DNA of 64,000 nucleotides from Gordonia alkanivorans NBRC 16433. GTDB taxonomy: Bacteria; Actinomycetota; Actinomycetes; Mycobacteriales; Mycobacteriaceae. Below are positions 18,162-29,001 of this stretch, piece by piece. The stretch covers positions 42,056 through 106,055 of the forward strand of contig NZ_BACI01000038.1 of NCBI RefSeq assembly GCF_000225505.1. Reading direction: 5' to 3'. Made by a program: the position numbers and the translations under genes. How positions within the stretch are numbered: the first letter of the stretch is position 1; every line of letters starts with the position of its first letter. Under the pieces are notes generated by a model that saw only the letters and a list, made by a program, of their open reading frames with translations, did not search any database and had not been told where the DNA came from.

Positions 18162-18184
18162 CGTCAACACCTCCTCGTACACCC

Positions 18185-18215
18185 ACTACAGACCCTGTCA
18201 CGGTGTCAAGGTCAA
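18185..18215 (-). promoter_or_regulatory. MerR-type promoter and operator of the HEAT/MerR-HEAT operon
   Basis: On the minus strand TTGACC (18210-18215) and TGTAGT (18185-18190) are separated by 19 bases, the over-long spacer characteristic of MerR-activated promoters. A 21-bp imperfect dyad (18192-18212) has half-sites of the form ACCTTGACAC / GTGACAGGGT, with 16 of 21 positions symmetric. It sits in the spacer where MerR proteins bind and untwist DNA. The transcription start would be about 15-25 bases before the HEAT-gene ATG. Confidence 0.75.
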
Positions 18216-18247
18216 GAAGCGTGATGCCGAGGAGGGTGAGGGGTCGC

Positions 18248-20599
18248 TCAGATCTCGCGACGGTAGGGCTCGCACCCCGGAGGCGCCTTGGGCGGTTCCC
18301 GATACTCGAGGTCGGGGATCTTCATGCTCACCGGTGCCGACGTGAGGGTGAACTGCTCGCCGTGGTGGGAGAGATCGATCGGCGGTCCGGACAGCAACCG
18401 GTAGGTGGCGTGCTCCTTGTCCACCGCGACCACGAACTTCGACTCCCGCACGATCATGCGGAAGGACATGTACGTCAACCGGCTGGGCAGCCGTGGCGCG
18501 AAGGTGATCTTTCCGCTGAAGTCGCGCATGCCGCCGAAACCGGCCACGCAGTCCGTCCACGCCCCGGCCAGTGCGGCGATGTGCAAGCCGCTGTTGACGT
18601 TGCTGTGCAGGTCGTGCAGATCGGTGAACACCGACTCGGCCAACAGATCGTAGGCGAGGTCGAGGTAGCCGACCTCGGCGGCCGTGACCGCTTCGCAGCA
18701 CGCCGAGAGCGACGAGTCGCGCACGGTGATCGGGTAGTAGTAGTCGAAGTTGCGGAGCTTCTGTTCGGCGGTGAACGAGTCGCCGAACAGGTAGGTCGCA
18801 TAGACCAGGTCGGCCTGCTTGACGACCTGTTTGCGGTAGAGGTCGTAGTACGGATAGTTCAGCAACAGTGGGTACCGGCCGACCGAGGACTCGAAATCCC
18901 ACGCCCCGAGCAGCGTGAACGACTCACACTGCTGGTGTACCCCGAGCGCCTCGTCGTAGGGGATGGACATGTCGTCGGCGCACGACTCCCAGTGCGCCGC
19001 TTCGGCTGTCGTCACCCCGAATTGTTCGGCGAGGTCGGGACGACGGTGCACCGCGGCCACCGCGTCGCGCAGGTTCTGCTGTGCCGCGAGGTTGGTGAAG
19101 ACGTTGTTGTTCACCACGGCCGTGTACTCGTCCGGCCCGGTCACGCCGTCGATGCGGAACTTCCCGTTGACGTCGTGATGGCCGAGACCCGCGAACAAAC
19201 GGGCGGTCTCGACGAGAAGTTCGACGCCGCACTCGGTTTCGAACTGTTCGTCGTCGGTGGCGCGCAGGTAGCGGGCGGTGGCGTTGGCGATGTCGGCGGA
19301 CACGTGCACCCCGGCCGTGCCCGCGGGCCAGTAGCCCGAACACTCGTCCCCGTTGATCGATCGCCACGGGAACATCGCGCCGCGCTGGCCGAGTTCGGCG
19401 GCGCGGGCCTTCGCCTTGTCCATGGTGGCGTGACGCCAGCGGAGTTCCTCGCCGGCCGCGGCGGGCACCGTGTAGGTGAGCATCGGCAGGATGAAACTCT
19501 CGGTGTCCCAGAAGGTGTGACCGTCGTAGCCGGGACCGGTGAGCCCCTTGGCCGGGATCGCGCGCGACTGGCCGCGCGCGCCGGCCTGTAGCACGTGGAA
19601 CAGTGCGAACCGAACCGCTTGCTGGAGTTCGGGATCCCCGTCGAGTTCGATGTCGGCGTCGCGCCAGAAGTCCTCCAGGTAGCGGACCTGGTCGGCTTTC
19701 AGGGAGTCCCAGCCGGTCTCCATCGCCATCGCCAGCGCGGCGTCGACCTGTGCGCGCAGCGCCGGTACCGAGCGCCGGGCCGACCAGCCGTAACCCATGT
19801 ACTTGGTGAGGGTCAGGCTCTTGCCCTTCGGCACGTTCGCCGCGATCGTGAGGCGGGCGAGGTCGCCATCGGCGCGGATGAAGGTGTCGGCCTTGTCCGG
19901 GAAGTAGATCTCGTGGTCCATGCCGGCGGCGATGTGCAGACCGGACTGCTTGGTGTGGTGGACCAGCATGCCCCAGTAGTTGCGGCAGGTCGCCAGATCC
20001 GACACCAGCGGGGCGTCGAGCGCAGCCGCGAGACGCGGGTCGTTGCCGGGGGCCGGGACCGGCTCGTTGGCCAGCAGGTCGGACTGCAGGACGAGCTTCA
20101 TGTCCTCGTCGACGGGTTCCACCTCGTAGCGGATGGCCGCGATGGTGCGCTTGGTGAACGAGACGAGACGTTCGGACTTGATGCGCACGGTGCGCCCGGT
20201 CGGCGACGTCCACAGGGTGTGACGACGCAGCGTGCCGGTGCGGAAGTCCAGCGTCCGTTCGTGCTCTTCGGTACGGCCGTACCGAAGGTCCATCGGCTCG
20301 TCCTCGACGAGCAGGCGGATGATCTTGCCGTCGGTCACGTTCACGACCGTCTGGCCCGATTCGGGGTAACCGTAGCCGCTCTCCGCGTAGGGGAGGCCGC
20401 GCAACTCGTAGAAGCCGTTGAGGTAGGTGCCCGGATGGTCGACCGGTTCACCCTCCTCGAAGGTGCCGCGTAAGCCGATGTGCCCGTTGGACAACGCGAA
20501 CAACGTCTCGGTGCGGCCGAGCATGTCGAGATCGACTCCGCCGCTCCACTTCAGCTGCCACGGGTGGATCTCGAACCCGTGTGGCTTGTCCGCGCTCAT
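18248..20599 (-). CDS. Glycoside hydrolase family 65 disaccharide phosphorylase
   Basis: A 783-residue GH65 enzyme. The N-terminal beta-sandwich (about 1-270) is followed by a linker, the (alpha/alpha)6 catalytic barrel (about 330-700) and a small C-terminal beta-sheet. The catalytic acid lies in GVTGPDEYTAVVNNN (about 485-499). Conserved aromatic/acid segments include GYDGHTFWDTE (about 360). GH65 phosphorylases cleave maltose, trehalose or kojibiose with phosphate, giving beta-glucose 1-phosphate and glucose. Substrate cannot be fixed from sequence alone. The ATG overlaps the stop of the upstream phosphoglucomutase-like gene (ATGA). This pair matches M. tuberculosis Rv3401/Rv3400, and the mutase partner supports a product with beta configuration. 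Confidence 0.9.
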   Translation of the reverse strand: MSADKPHGFEIHPWQLKWSGGVDLDMLGRTETLFALSNGHIGLRGTFEEGEPVDHPGTYLNGFYELRGLPYAESGYGYPESGQTVVNVTDGKIIRLLVEDEPMDLRYGRTEEHERTLDFRTGTLRRHTLWTSPTGRTVRIKSERLVSFTKRTIAAIRYEVEPVDEDMKLVLQSDLLANEPVPAPGNDPRLAAALDAPLVSDLATCRNYWGMLVHHTKQSGLHIAAGMDHEIYFPDKADTFIRADGDLARLTIAANVPKGKSLTLTKYMGYGWSARRSVPALRAQVDAALAMAMETGWDSLKADQVRYLEDFWRDADIELDGDPELQQAVRFALFHVLQAGARGQSRAIPAKGLTGPGYDGHTFWDTESFILPMLTYTVPAAAGEELRWRHATMDKAKARAAELGQRGAMFPWRSINGDECSGYWPAGTAGVHVSADIANATARYLRATDDEQFETECGVELLVETARLFAGLGHHDVNGKFRIDGVTGPDEYTAVVNNNVFTNLAAQQNLRDAVAAVHRRPDLAEQFGVTTAEAAHWESCADDMSIPYDEALGVHQQCESFTLLGAWDFESSVGRYPLLLNYPYYDLYRKQVVKQADLVYATYLFGDSFTAEQKLRNFDYYYPITVRDSSLSACCEAVTAAEVGYLDLAYDLLAESVFTDLHDLHSNVNSGLHIAALAGAWTDCVAGFGGMRDFSGKITFAPRLPSRLTYMSFRMIVRESKFVVAVDKEHATYRLLSGPPIDLSHHGEQFTLTSAPVSMKIPDLEYREPPKAPPGCEPYRREI

Positions 20600-21318
20600 G
20601 CGGGCAGCAATTCGTCGAGATCGTTGACGACGACGTCGGCGCCGGCGGCGCGCATCGCCTCGGCCTGACCTCCGCCGACACGATCGACGCCCACGACGAA
20701 GCCGAACTCGCCTGCGCTACCGGCCTGTACGCCGGAGATGGCGTCCTCGAAGACCGCGGCCGCAGCGGGCTCGACGCCCATCAGTTCGGCTCCCAGCAGA
20801 TAAGAGTCGGGAGCGGGTTTGCCGTTGAGTCCACGTGCGGCGATCTCGAGACCGTCGACGCGGACCTCGACGAAACCCGACAGGTCGGCAGCTTCGAGCA
20901 CTGGTCCTCCATTCTTCGACGACGTCACGACCGCGATCCGGAGACCGGCATCGCGTGCCGCGTTGAGGTACCGCACCGACCCTGGGTAGGCCTGGCCGCC
21001 GTCTTCGGCGAGGCTGACGAGGAACATGTCGTTCTTGCCGTTTCCGATCGCGGTCACGGTCGCGGGGTCGACGTCGGTGATCCCGCGCGACGCCAGGAAG
21101 GCTCGTACCCCGTCCTCACGGGGACGTCCGTCGACGTAGTCGAGGTAGTCCTGGTCGGTGAACTCCACGAAGCCGGGCGCGTCGACGCCGCCCGCGCGAT
21201 CGGCGAGGAAGGCGTCGAACGTCTTCTTCCAGGCCTTGCGGTGGAGTACCGCGGTTTCGGTGAGGACCCCGTCGAGATCGAAGAGCGCGACAGTGATCAC
21301 TTCTGGCAATCCCAACAC
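20596..21318 (-). CDS. Beta-phosphoglucomutase-like HAD enzyme
   Basis: A HAD-superfamily protein of about 240 residues, with motif I FDLDGVLTET at the N-terminus, motif II TSSKNGG (near 115) and motif IV VFEDAISGVQAG (near 190). A cap domain sits between motifs I and II. The DxD and ED(A)xxG pattern fits beta-phosphoglucomutases, which convert beta-glucose 1-phosphate to glucose 6-phosphate. The start is uncertain: GTG 21318 is favoured by TAGCGT (21327-21332) eight bases upstream, and GTG 21300 is an alternative. It is co-translated with the GH65 phosphorylase through a 4-base overlap, so the pair would feed disaccharides into glycolysis. Confidence 0.88.
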   Translation of the reverse strand: MLGLPEVITVALFDLDGVLTETAVLHRKAWKKTFDAFLADRAGGVDAPGFVEFTDQDYLDYVDGRPREDGVRAFLASRGITDVDPATVTAIGNGKNDMFLVSLAEDGGQAYPGSVRYLNAARDAGLRIAVVTSSKNGGPVLEAADLSGFVEVRVDGLEIAARGLNGKPAPDSYLLGAELMGVEPAAAAVFEDAISGVQAGSAGEFGFVVGVDRVGGGQAEAMRAAGADVVVNDLDELLPA

Positions 21319-21376
21319 GATGCGCAACGCTACCCGCCTGAGTCGGGTAAGGCGCGATGAAGCGCGATAGCGCGCG

Positions 21377-22090
21377 TCAGGCGGAGCTGACCGAGTGGGC
21401 ATCGGTTGTCGGTGAACGGCCGTCGTCCCAGAAACCGATCGATTCCAGCTGCGCGATCAGGCGGTCGCGTGCGTCCTCGAAGGCGGCGACGATCTCGGCC
21501 TTGATGCCTTCGGTGTCGCCCTTGCGCAGCAGTTCGATGAGTCGTCGGTGGCTGGCCGCGGCGGACAGACCCCACTCCGTGTCGCTCGAATACAGCTGCA
21601 GCGGATTGTATTTGCTCGCCGAGTACTGGAACCAGGCGAGCTTCTTGCTCTCGGCCATCAGGTGCACCTTGCGGTGGAAGGCGAACTCCGCGGTCAGCAC
21701 CTGGTCGGCCCGGCCGGAGCCCACGGCCGTCTCGAGGTCGTCGACGAGTGCAGCCAGTTCGCCCAGACGTTCGTCCAGGTCCGGGTTCTCGGCGGCATGA
21801 CTCGCGAGGCGCGCGGAGAGCTCGGCCTGCATCCAGAAGATGTCGACGATGTCGCCGCGGGTGAGCGTCTCGACGATGAACCCGCGATGCAGGGCCTGCT
21901 TGACGAGTCCCTCGCCGCGGAGGGTCGCGAGCGCCTCGCGGACCGGGGTGACGCTGCACCCGAGGGCCGATGCGGTCTCGTCGAGCCGGACGAAGTCTCC
22001 CGGGCGCAGGACACCGGTCATGATGCGGGTGCGCAGGTAGTCGGCCACCTCGACGGCCAGCTGTGTCCTGTGTAGGGGTCCGGGGGTCAT
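21377..22090 (-). CDS. GntR-family regulator (FadR/FCD type)
   Basis: A 237-residue protein. Residues 8-75 form the GntR winged helix (VADYLRTRIMTGVLRPGDFVRLDETASALGCSVTPVREAL). Residues 85-220 form the all-helical FCD ligand domain with the usual metal-binding pattern (D, H near 85-90, H in FHRKVH near 140, H in SHRRLIELL near 185). FCD regulators respond to organic acids or sugars acids. GGAT before the ATG may serve as ribosome site. It lies upstream of the HAD/GH65 pair on the same strand at a distance of about 60 bases, so it could be their regulator, but that pair has its own promoter-like element. Confidence 0.87.
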   Translation of the reverse strand: MTPGPLHRTQLAVEVADYLRTRIMTGVLRPGDFVRLDETASALGCSVTPVREALATLRGEGLVKQALHRGFIVETLTRGDIVDIFWMQAELSARLASHAAENPDLDERLGELAALVDDLETAVGSGRADQVLTAEFAFHRKVHLMAESKKLAWFQYSASKYNPLQLYSSDTEWGLSAAASHRRLIELLRKGDTEGIKAEIVAAFEDARDRLIAQLESIGFWDDGRSPTTDAHSVSSA

Positions 22091-22210
22091 CGATCATCCG
22101 TCCGTTTGTGTCGGTCAATCGACCTTAACCGGCGCGGACCCCTACTGGCCGGTCCCCGCCGCCGGAAAACTTCGTGGCCGACGGGCGAACCCCGATGAGA
22201 CGATGGCGAC

Positions 22211-23050
22211 ATGACTCGTCGTTTCGCTCAGGTCGATGTGTTCTCGTCCACCGGCACCGAGGGCAATCCCGTGGCGGTGGTCGTCGACGGCGGTGGCCCC
22301 GGTGCTCCTATCGCGGAGGACCGGATGGCGGCCTTCGCCCGCTGGACCAACCTCTCGGAGACCACGTTCGTACTGCCGCCGACCGATCCGGCCGCCGATT
22401 ACCAGCTGAGGATCTTCACTCCCGACGGGGAGCTGCCGTTCGCCGGCCACCCGACCTTGGGCTCGGCGCACGCCTGGTTGACCACGGGTGGCCGGCCGAA
22501 GGGTGAGGACGTCGTGCAGGAGTGCGGCGTCGGGCTCGTCCACATCCGCCGATCGGGTCCTCGACTGGCCTTCGCCGCGCCGCCGTTGCGCCGGTCGGGT
22601 CCGGTCGATCCCGATGTCGTCGACGAGGTCGTCGCGGCACTCGCCGTCGATCGGGATGCGGTGGTCGCGGCCGAATGGGTCGACAACGGTCCCGAGTGGA
22701 TGGTGATCCAGCTGGGTTCGGGGGAGCGGGTGCTCGAGGTCCGTCCCGACATCGCCGCGCTCGGCGACCACAAGGTCGGATTGCTCGGCCTCTACGATGC
22801 GGGCGACGTCTTTGCCGAGGTCCGGGCCTTCGTCCCGGGGATCGGAGTCCCCGAGGACCCGGTCACCGGCAGCCTCAACGCGGGGATCGCGACCTGGTTG
22901 CGGTCCACCGGACAGGCACCGGAGAGTTATGTCGCCGCGCAGGGTGGGGCCATCGGTCGCGCCGGACGCGTCCACATCCACGACGACGGCCAGGACATCT
23001 GGGTGGGTGGTGACACCGCCACCGTGATCGAGGGCACAGTCGCGCTGTAG
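22211..23050 (+). CDS. PhzF-family isomerase/epimerase-like protein
   Basis: A 279-residue protein of the PhzF fold, two similar halves related to diaminopimelate epimerase. The N-terminal signature VDVFSSTGTEGNPVAVVVD (8-26) and the glutamate segment LSETTFVLPP (about 49-58; the catalytic acid in PhzF) are present. The second-half motif EDPVTGSLNAGIATWL (about 215-230) is also intact. No phenazine genes are nearby, so a phenazine role is unlikely; most family members have undefined isomerase activity on small hydroxy or amino acids. No Shine-Dalgarno sequence precedes the ATG. It is a monocistronic gene between the GntR regulator and tatD. Confidence 0.85.
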   Translation: MTRRFAQVDVFSSTGTEGNPVAVVVDGGGPGAPIAEDRMAAFARWTNLSETTFVLPPTDPAADYQLRIFTPDGELPFAGHPTLGSAHAWLTTGGRPKGEDVVQECGVGLVHIRRSGPRLAFAAPPLRRSGPVDPDVVDEVVAALAVDRDAVVAAEWVDNGPEWMVIQLGSGERVLEVRPDIAALGDHKVGLLGLYDAGDVFAEVRAFVPGIGVPEDPVTGSLNAGIATWLRSTGQAPESYVAAQGGAIGRAGRVHIHDDGQDIWVGGDTATVIEGTVAL

Positions 23051-23091
23051 CCGGGCACGCGGCGTCGCCGGGCTGTGCCAAGGTGTTTGCC

Positions 23092-23994
23092 ATGAGCGAC
23101 GCCAGCGACGCCTCAGCCGACGCGCCTGCCGAGACCCTGAGCAACAAGGCGGCCAAGAAGCGTCGCCGGCGCGAGCCGCCGCCGGACCCGACGCCGTTGC
23201 CGGGCCTCGTCGACGCCCACACCCACCTCGCGGCGTGTGGTGGGCGGGACGCCGAGTCGGTCCGCGCCATCCTCGGCCATGCGCAGGCGGTCGGCGTCGA
23301 TCAGGTGGTGACTGTCGCCGACGACATGGTCGACGCCCGCTGGGCAGTCGCGGCGGCGGAGTGGGACCACCGGGTCTATGCGGCCGTCGCGCTGCATCCG
23401 ATGCATGCGGGTGATCTGGACGACGAGACCGCCGCCGAACTCGAGCAGATGGTCCGTCATCCACGGGTCGTCGCGGTGGGTGAGACGGGTTTGGACTACT
23501 ACTGGCCCGGTAAGTCCGACGACTGCGCGTCGCCGGAGGTCCAGCACGAGACGTTCCGCTGGCACATCGACCTCGCCAAGCGGGTCGGCAAGCCGTTGAT
23601 GATCCACAATCGCGAGGCCGACCGGGATCTGCTCGACATCCTGGCCGCCGAGGGCGCGCCCGAGACCGTGATCATGCATTGCTTCTCCGGTGACCGGAAC
23701 GTTGCCCGCGAATGCGTCGACCGCGGGTACATCCTGAGCTTCGCCGGAACTGTGAGCTTCGCCAATGCCGACGAGCTGCGCGTCGCGGCCGAACTCGTGC
23801 CCGACGAACAGATCCTGGTCGAGACCGATGCGCCGTTCCTCACCCCGCATCCCTACCGTGGCCAGCCGAATCAGTCGTACTGCCTGCCGTACACGGCGCG
23901 GGCGATCGCCGAGGTCAGAGGGGTGTCCGAGGAGGAGATCGCGCGTCTGTCAGGCGCCAATGCGCGGCGCGCCTACAACATCCCTTTGCCATAA
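23092..23994 (+). CDS. tatD: TatD-family metal-dependent DNase
   Basis: A 300-residue protein with the amidohydrolase-like TIM barrel of TatD. Metal and active-site residues are in DAHTHL (about 41-46), GETGLDYYW (about 130), HNREAD (about 172), HCFSGD (about 200) and ETDAPFLTPHP (about 246-256). The first 35 residues are a basic, variable extension (KKRRRREPPPDP). The ATG at 23092 is chosen over a GTG at 23083 because AAGGTG lies six bases before it. TatD enzymes are 3'-5' exonucleases or endonucleases active in DNA repair and DNA turnover. It precedes rpfB, as Rv1008 precedes Rv1009 in M. tuberculosis. Confidence 0.92.
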   Translation: MSDASDASADAPAETLSNKAAKKRRRREPPPDPTPLPGLVDAHTHLAACGGRDAESVRAILGHAQAVGVDQVVTVADDMVDARWAVAAAEWDHRVYAAVALHPMHAGDLDDETAAELEQMVRHPRVVAVGETGLDYYWPGKSDDCASPEVQHETFRWHIDLAKRVGKPLMIHNREADRDLLDILAAEGAPETVIMHCFSGDRNVARECVDRGYILSFAGTVSFANADELRVAAELVPDEQILVETDAPFLTPHPYRGQPNQSYCLPYTARAIAEVRGVSEEEIARLSGANARRAYNIPLP

Positions 23995-26161
<2,167 letters not shown>

Positions 26162-26165
26162 GTTC

Positions 26166-27158
26166 TCAGTTCGACGCCGCGCGCAGCTTCTCCAGCAGTT
26201 CCGGGGCGGCGTCTCGAAGAAAGTCGTCCTGCGTCTCGCCGCCGATCTGCACCAGTGCGATGTCGGTGAATCCCGCCTCCCGGAACGGCTTCACGGCGTC
26301 GACGATCTGATCGAGGTCGGGGCCGCACGCGATGTTGGCCGCGACGTCGTCGGGGGTGACGTACTGGGTCGCGGCGGCGAAGCCCGCGGTGGTGCGGAGG
26401 TCGGCGTTGACGTCCCAGCCGCCGGCGAACCAGCGGAACTGGTCGTGGGCCCGTTCGACGGCGGCATCGCGGTCCGGGCCCCAGCTGATCGGGATCTGCC
26501 CGATGGCGCGGGTGCCCGTGCCGTCGACCGTCCCCGTGGCCGCCTGCGCGTTCCATGCGGAGATGAGGTCGGCGTTCGGCTCGACCGCGATCAGATGATC
26601 GGCCAGCGGTCCGAAGGTCTCGATCCCGGAGTCGCCGGCCACGGCGACGCCGATCGGCACCGGCTGATCGGGGAGATCCCAGATGCGCGCGGCGTCGACC
26701 TGGAAGAACTCGCCGCGGAAATCGACGAGGTCGCCGGTGTGCAGTTTGCGGATGATCTCGATGGCCTCGGCCAGCATGTCCTGGCGGTCGGTGACCGCGG
26801 GCCAGCCCGCGCCGACGACGTGCTCGTTGAGGTTCTCACCCGAGCCCAGCCCGAGAGTGAAGCGGCCGTCGGCGAGGATCTGCAGGGTCGCGGCCTTCTG
26901 CGCGACGACGGCCGGGTGGTAGCGGATCGTCGGACAGGTGACGTAGGTCATCAGCTCGACGCGTTCGGTCGCGTGGGCCACCGCCCCCAGGACCGACCAC
27001 GCGTACGGGGCGTGCCCCTGCGAGGACAACCACGGGAAGTAGTGATCGCTGGACACCTCGAAGTCGAAGCCGGCGCCCTCGGCTCCGATGGCATAGCGGA
27101 CGAGGTCCTTGGGGCCGGCCTGCTCGGTCATCAGGGTGTACCCGAATCGGGTTGTCAT
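26166..27158 (-). CDS. LLM-class F420-dependent oxidoreductase (G6PDH-family type)
   Basis: A 330-residue luciferase-like TIM-barrel flavin/F420 oxidoreductase. The N-terminus MTTRFGYTLMTEQAGPKDLV, the segment VSSDHYFPWLSSQGHAPYAW (about 35-54) and GLGSGENLNEHVVGAGWP (about 105-122) match the F420-dependent glucose-6-phosphate dehydrogenase-like subgroup. It would carry out hydride transfer with reduced or oxidised F420; the substrate is not predictable. The ATG at 27158 has AGGAG five bases upstream. The gene is convergent with ksgA with four bases between stops and divergent from the downstream HAD gene. F420 enzymes are a hallmark of mycobacterial relatives, which supports the taxonomic placement. 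Confidence 0.9.
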   Translation of the reverse strand: MTTRFGYTLMTEQAGPKDLVRYAIGAEGAGFDFEVSSDHYFPWLSSQGHAPYAWSVLGAVAHATERVELMTYVTCPTIRYHPAVVAQKAATLQILADGRFTLGLGSGENLNEHVVGAGWPAVTDRQDMLAEAIEIIRKLHTGDLVDFRGEFFQVDAARIWDLPDQPVPIGVAVAGDSGIETFGPLADHLIAVEPNADLISAWNAQAATGTVDGTGTRAIGQIPISWGPDRDAAVERAHDQFRWFAGGWDVNADLRTTAGFAAATQYVTPDDVAANIACGPDLDQIVDAVKPFREAGFTDIALVQIGGETQDDFLRDAAPELLEKLRAASN

Positions 27159-27267
27159 CAGAACTCCTCTGCGGGTCTCTCGTCGAGATCGGTCGCTCCG
27201 GTGTAGCCGGCGAGCCGTTCGGGTAAACGGACGGCTCGCAGTGCTCCGACCCGGAAAGCAGGTGCAG

Positions 27268-27936
27268 ATGACCCAGGCCAACGAGAGCGGTTCTGTTGAC
27301 ACCGTGTTGCTCGACGTCGACGGGACACTGATCGACTCGACGTATCTCCACGCGCTCGCCTGGATGCAGGCCTTCACCGCGCACGATCTCACCCCGCAGT
27401 GGTGGGAGGTCCACCGCGCCATCGGAATGGGTGGCGACCGCCTCGTCGGCGAGATCTGCGGCGACGAGGTCGAGGAGTCGCTGGGCGACACGCTGCGCGA
27501 CGACTGGGAGCGCCACTATCGGAAGCTGGTACCCGACGTCCGGCCGTTGCCCGGTGCCGTCGACTTCGTCCGGGGCCTGCTCGATGCCGGTTACCGGGTG
27601 GCGCTGGCATCGTCGGGGAAGGCCGAATTCACCGATGCCGCACTGGAAGTGATGGGCTTCGAGCGGGACGACCTGGCGGCGGTCACCTCGTCGGACGATG
27701 CGGACGATTCGAAACCCGCACCCGACATTCTCGAAGTGGCGCTGACGGAGGCCGGCGGCGGCCGGGCGATCGTGGTCGGGGACACGGTGTGGGATGTCGC
27801 CTCCGCACATCGGCTCCCCGCCGAGTGTGTCGCGGTCCGGTCCGGGGGATTCGCCGAGGCCGAGCTCCGCGATGCCGGGGCCGTCCTGGTCGTCGACCAC
27901 GTCGGTGAACTCGCGCGCCGCGGATGGCGGCCCTGA
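27268..27936 (+). CDS. HAD-family phosphatase (phosphoglycolate phosphatase-like)
   Basis: A 222-residue HAD hydrolase with motif I LLDVDGTLIDS (about 13-23), a four-helix cap (about 25-85), motif II ASSGKAEF (about 112), a motif III lysine in DDSKPAPDI (about 150) and motif IV VVGDTVWDV (about 170). These define an Asp-nucleophile phosphatase for small phosphorylated metabolites; the exact substrate is open. The ATG follows AGGTGCAG and GGAAAG, moderate ribosome sites. It sits between ksgA/LLM and ispE, about 60 bases before ispE, and is absent from the corresponding M. tuberculosis block as far as I recall, so it is a lineage-specific insertion. Confidence 0.85.
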   Translation: MTQANESGSVDTVLLDVDGTLIDSTYLHALAWMQAFTAHDLTPQWWEVHRAIGMGGDRLVGEICGDEVEESLGDTLRDDWERHYRKLVPDVRPLPGAVDFVRGLLDAGYRVALASSGKAEFTDAALEVMGFERDDLAAVTSSDDADDSKPAPDILEVALTEAGGGRAIVVGDTVWDVASAHRLPAECVAVRSGGFAEAELRDAGAVLVVDHVGELARRGWRP

Positions 27937-27981
27937 GATCGCCGCGGAGCAGCCCTGAGCGCGTATCCGTATCGGCCCGAC

Positions 27982-27995
27982 TAGTCTGACTCACT
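27982..27995 (+). promoter_or_regulatory. Leaderless promoter -10 element of ispE
   Basis: TAGTCT (27982-27987) lies eight bases before the GTG start of ispE with no Shine-Dalgarno sequence, so ispE can be expressed independently of rpfB-ksgA here. Confidence 0.5.
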
Positions 27996-28946
27996 GTGTC
28001 GCGAACGTCGCTGTCGGTGGTTACCGACTCGGTCACCGCGCGCGCCCCGTCGAAGGTGAACCTCCACCTGGGTGTGGGCCCGCGCCGGGATGACGGGTAC
28101 CACGATCTGGTCACCGTGTTCCAAGCGCTCTCGTTGCACGACGACATCCGGGTCGCGCGTGCCAACGAGCTGTCCGTGACAGTTCGTGGTGAGGGCGCCG
28201 GTTCGGTGCCCGCCGACGCCTCCAACCTCGCGGCCCGTGCGGCTCAGGCCCTGGCCGGGTGGGCGGACCGTGCGGGGTACGTCGCGATCGGGATCGAGAA
28301 GACGATCCCGGTCGCCGGGGGCATGGCGGGCGGCAGCGCGGATGCGGCCGGGGCTCTCGTGGCGCTCGCGCATCTGTGGAAGCTCGACATCTCGCGTGAC
28401 GAACTCGCCGAGATCGCAGCCGGTCTCGGGAGCGACGTCCCGTTCGCCCTCCACGGCAACACGGCGCTGGGCACCGGCCGCGGTGAGCAGCTGATGCAGG
28501 TGCTCTCCCGCGGCGAGTTCCACTGGGTGCTCGCCCTCGCGCGCGAGGGTTTGTCGACGCCCGCGGTGTACAAGGAGCTGGACCGGTTGCGCGACACCAG
28601 GTCTGGTGACGTCGACGAGGAGGGCGACTTCCTGCGTTCCCCCGACGACCTGATGCAGGCGCTCGCCTCCGGTGATCCCCGCGCGGTGGCACCGTTGCTG
28701 CACAACGACCTCCAACCGGCCGCGCTGAGTCTGCAGCCGACGCTGCGTCGCACGCTGCGTGCCGGGGTGGACGCGGGTGCCCTCAACGGGATCGTGTCGG
28801 GATCGGGCCCGACGTGTGCGTTCCTGTGTGCGGACGAGCAATCCGCGGTGAACGTCGCCGCCGAGCTGTCGGGAGCGGGCGTCGCGCGCGCGGTCCGCAC
28901 CGCGAGTGGTCCCGCACCGGGAACCCGCGTCCTCGGCACGGACTGA
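27996..28946 (+). CDS. ispE: 4-diphosphocytidyl-2-C-methyl-D-erythritol kinase
   Basis: A 316-residue GHMP kinase that phosphorylates the 2-hydroxyl of CDP-methylerythritol in the MEP isoprenoid pathway. The N-terminal [21 protein letters not shown] (about 17-37) with the substrate-binding Lys and the His of GYH is present. So are the ATP-binding glycine motif [16 protein letters not shown] (about 106-121) and the third motif [11 protein letters not shown] (about 267-277). Length fits the family. The GTG start is supported by the leaderless element at 27982-27987. Its position after ksgA matches Rv1011 of M. tuberculosis. Confidence 0.95.
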   Translation: MSRTSLSVVTDSVTARAPSKVNLHLGVGPRRDDGYHDLVTVFQALSLHDDIRVARANELSVTVRGEGAGSVPADASNLAARAAQALAGWADRAGYVAIGIEKTIPVAGGMAGGSADAAGALVALAHLWKLDISRDELAEIAAGLGSDVPFALHGNTALGTGRGEQLMQVLSRGEFHWVLALAREGLSTPAVYKELDRLRDTRSGDVDEEGDFLRSPDDLMQALASGDPRAVAPLLHNDLQPAALSLQPTLRRTLRAGVDAGALNGIVSGSGPTCAFLCADEQSAVNVAAELSGAGVARAVRTASGPAPGTRVLGTD

Positions 28947-28988
28947 GACCGGCACAACTCCCTGACCTCGTCTTCTCGGGCGAGTCAC

Positions 28989-29001
28989 TACAGTAGTGCG
29001 G
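28989..29001 (+). promoter_or_regulatory. Leaderless promoter -10 element of the secreted lipase gene
   Basis: TACAGT (28989-28994) is seven bases before the GTG at 29002, which decides that start over a GTG at 28996. Confidence 0.5.
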
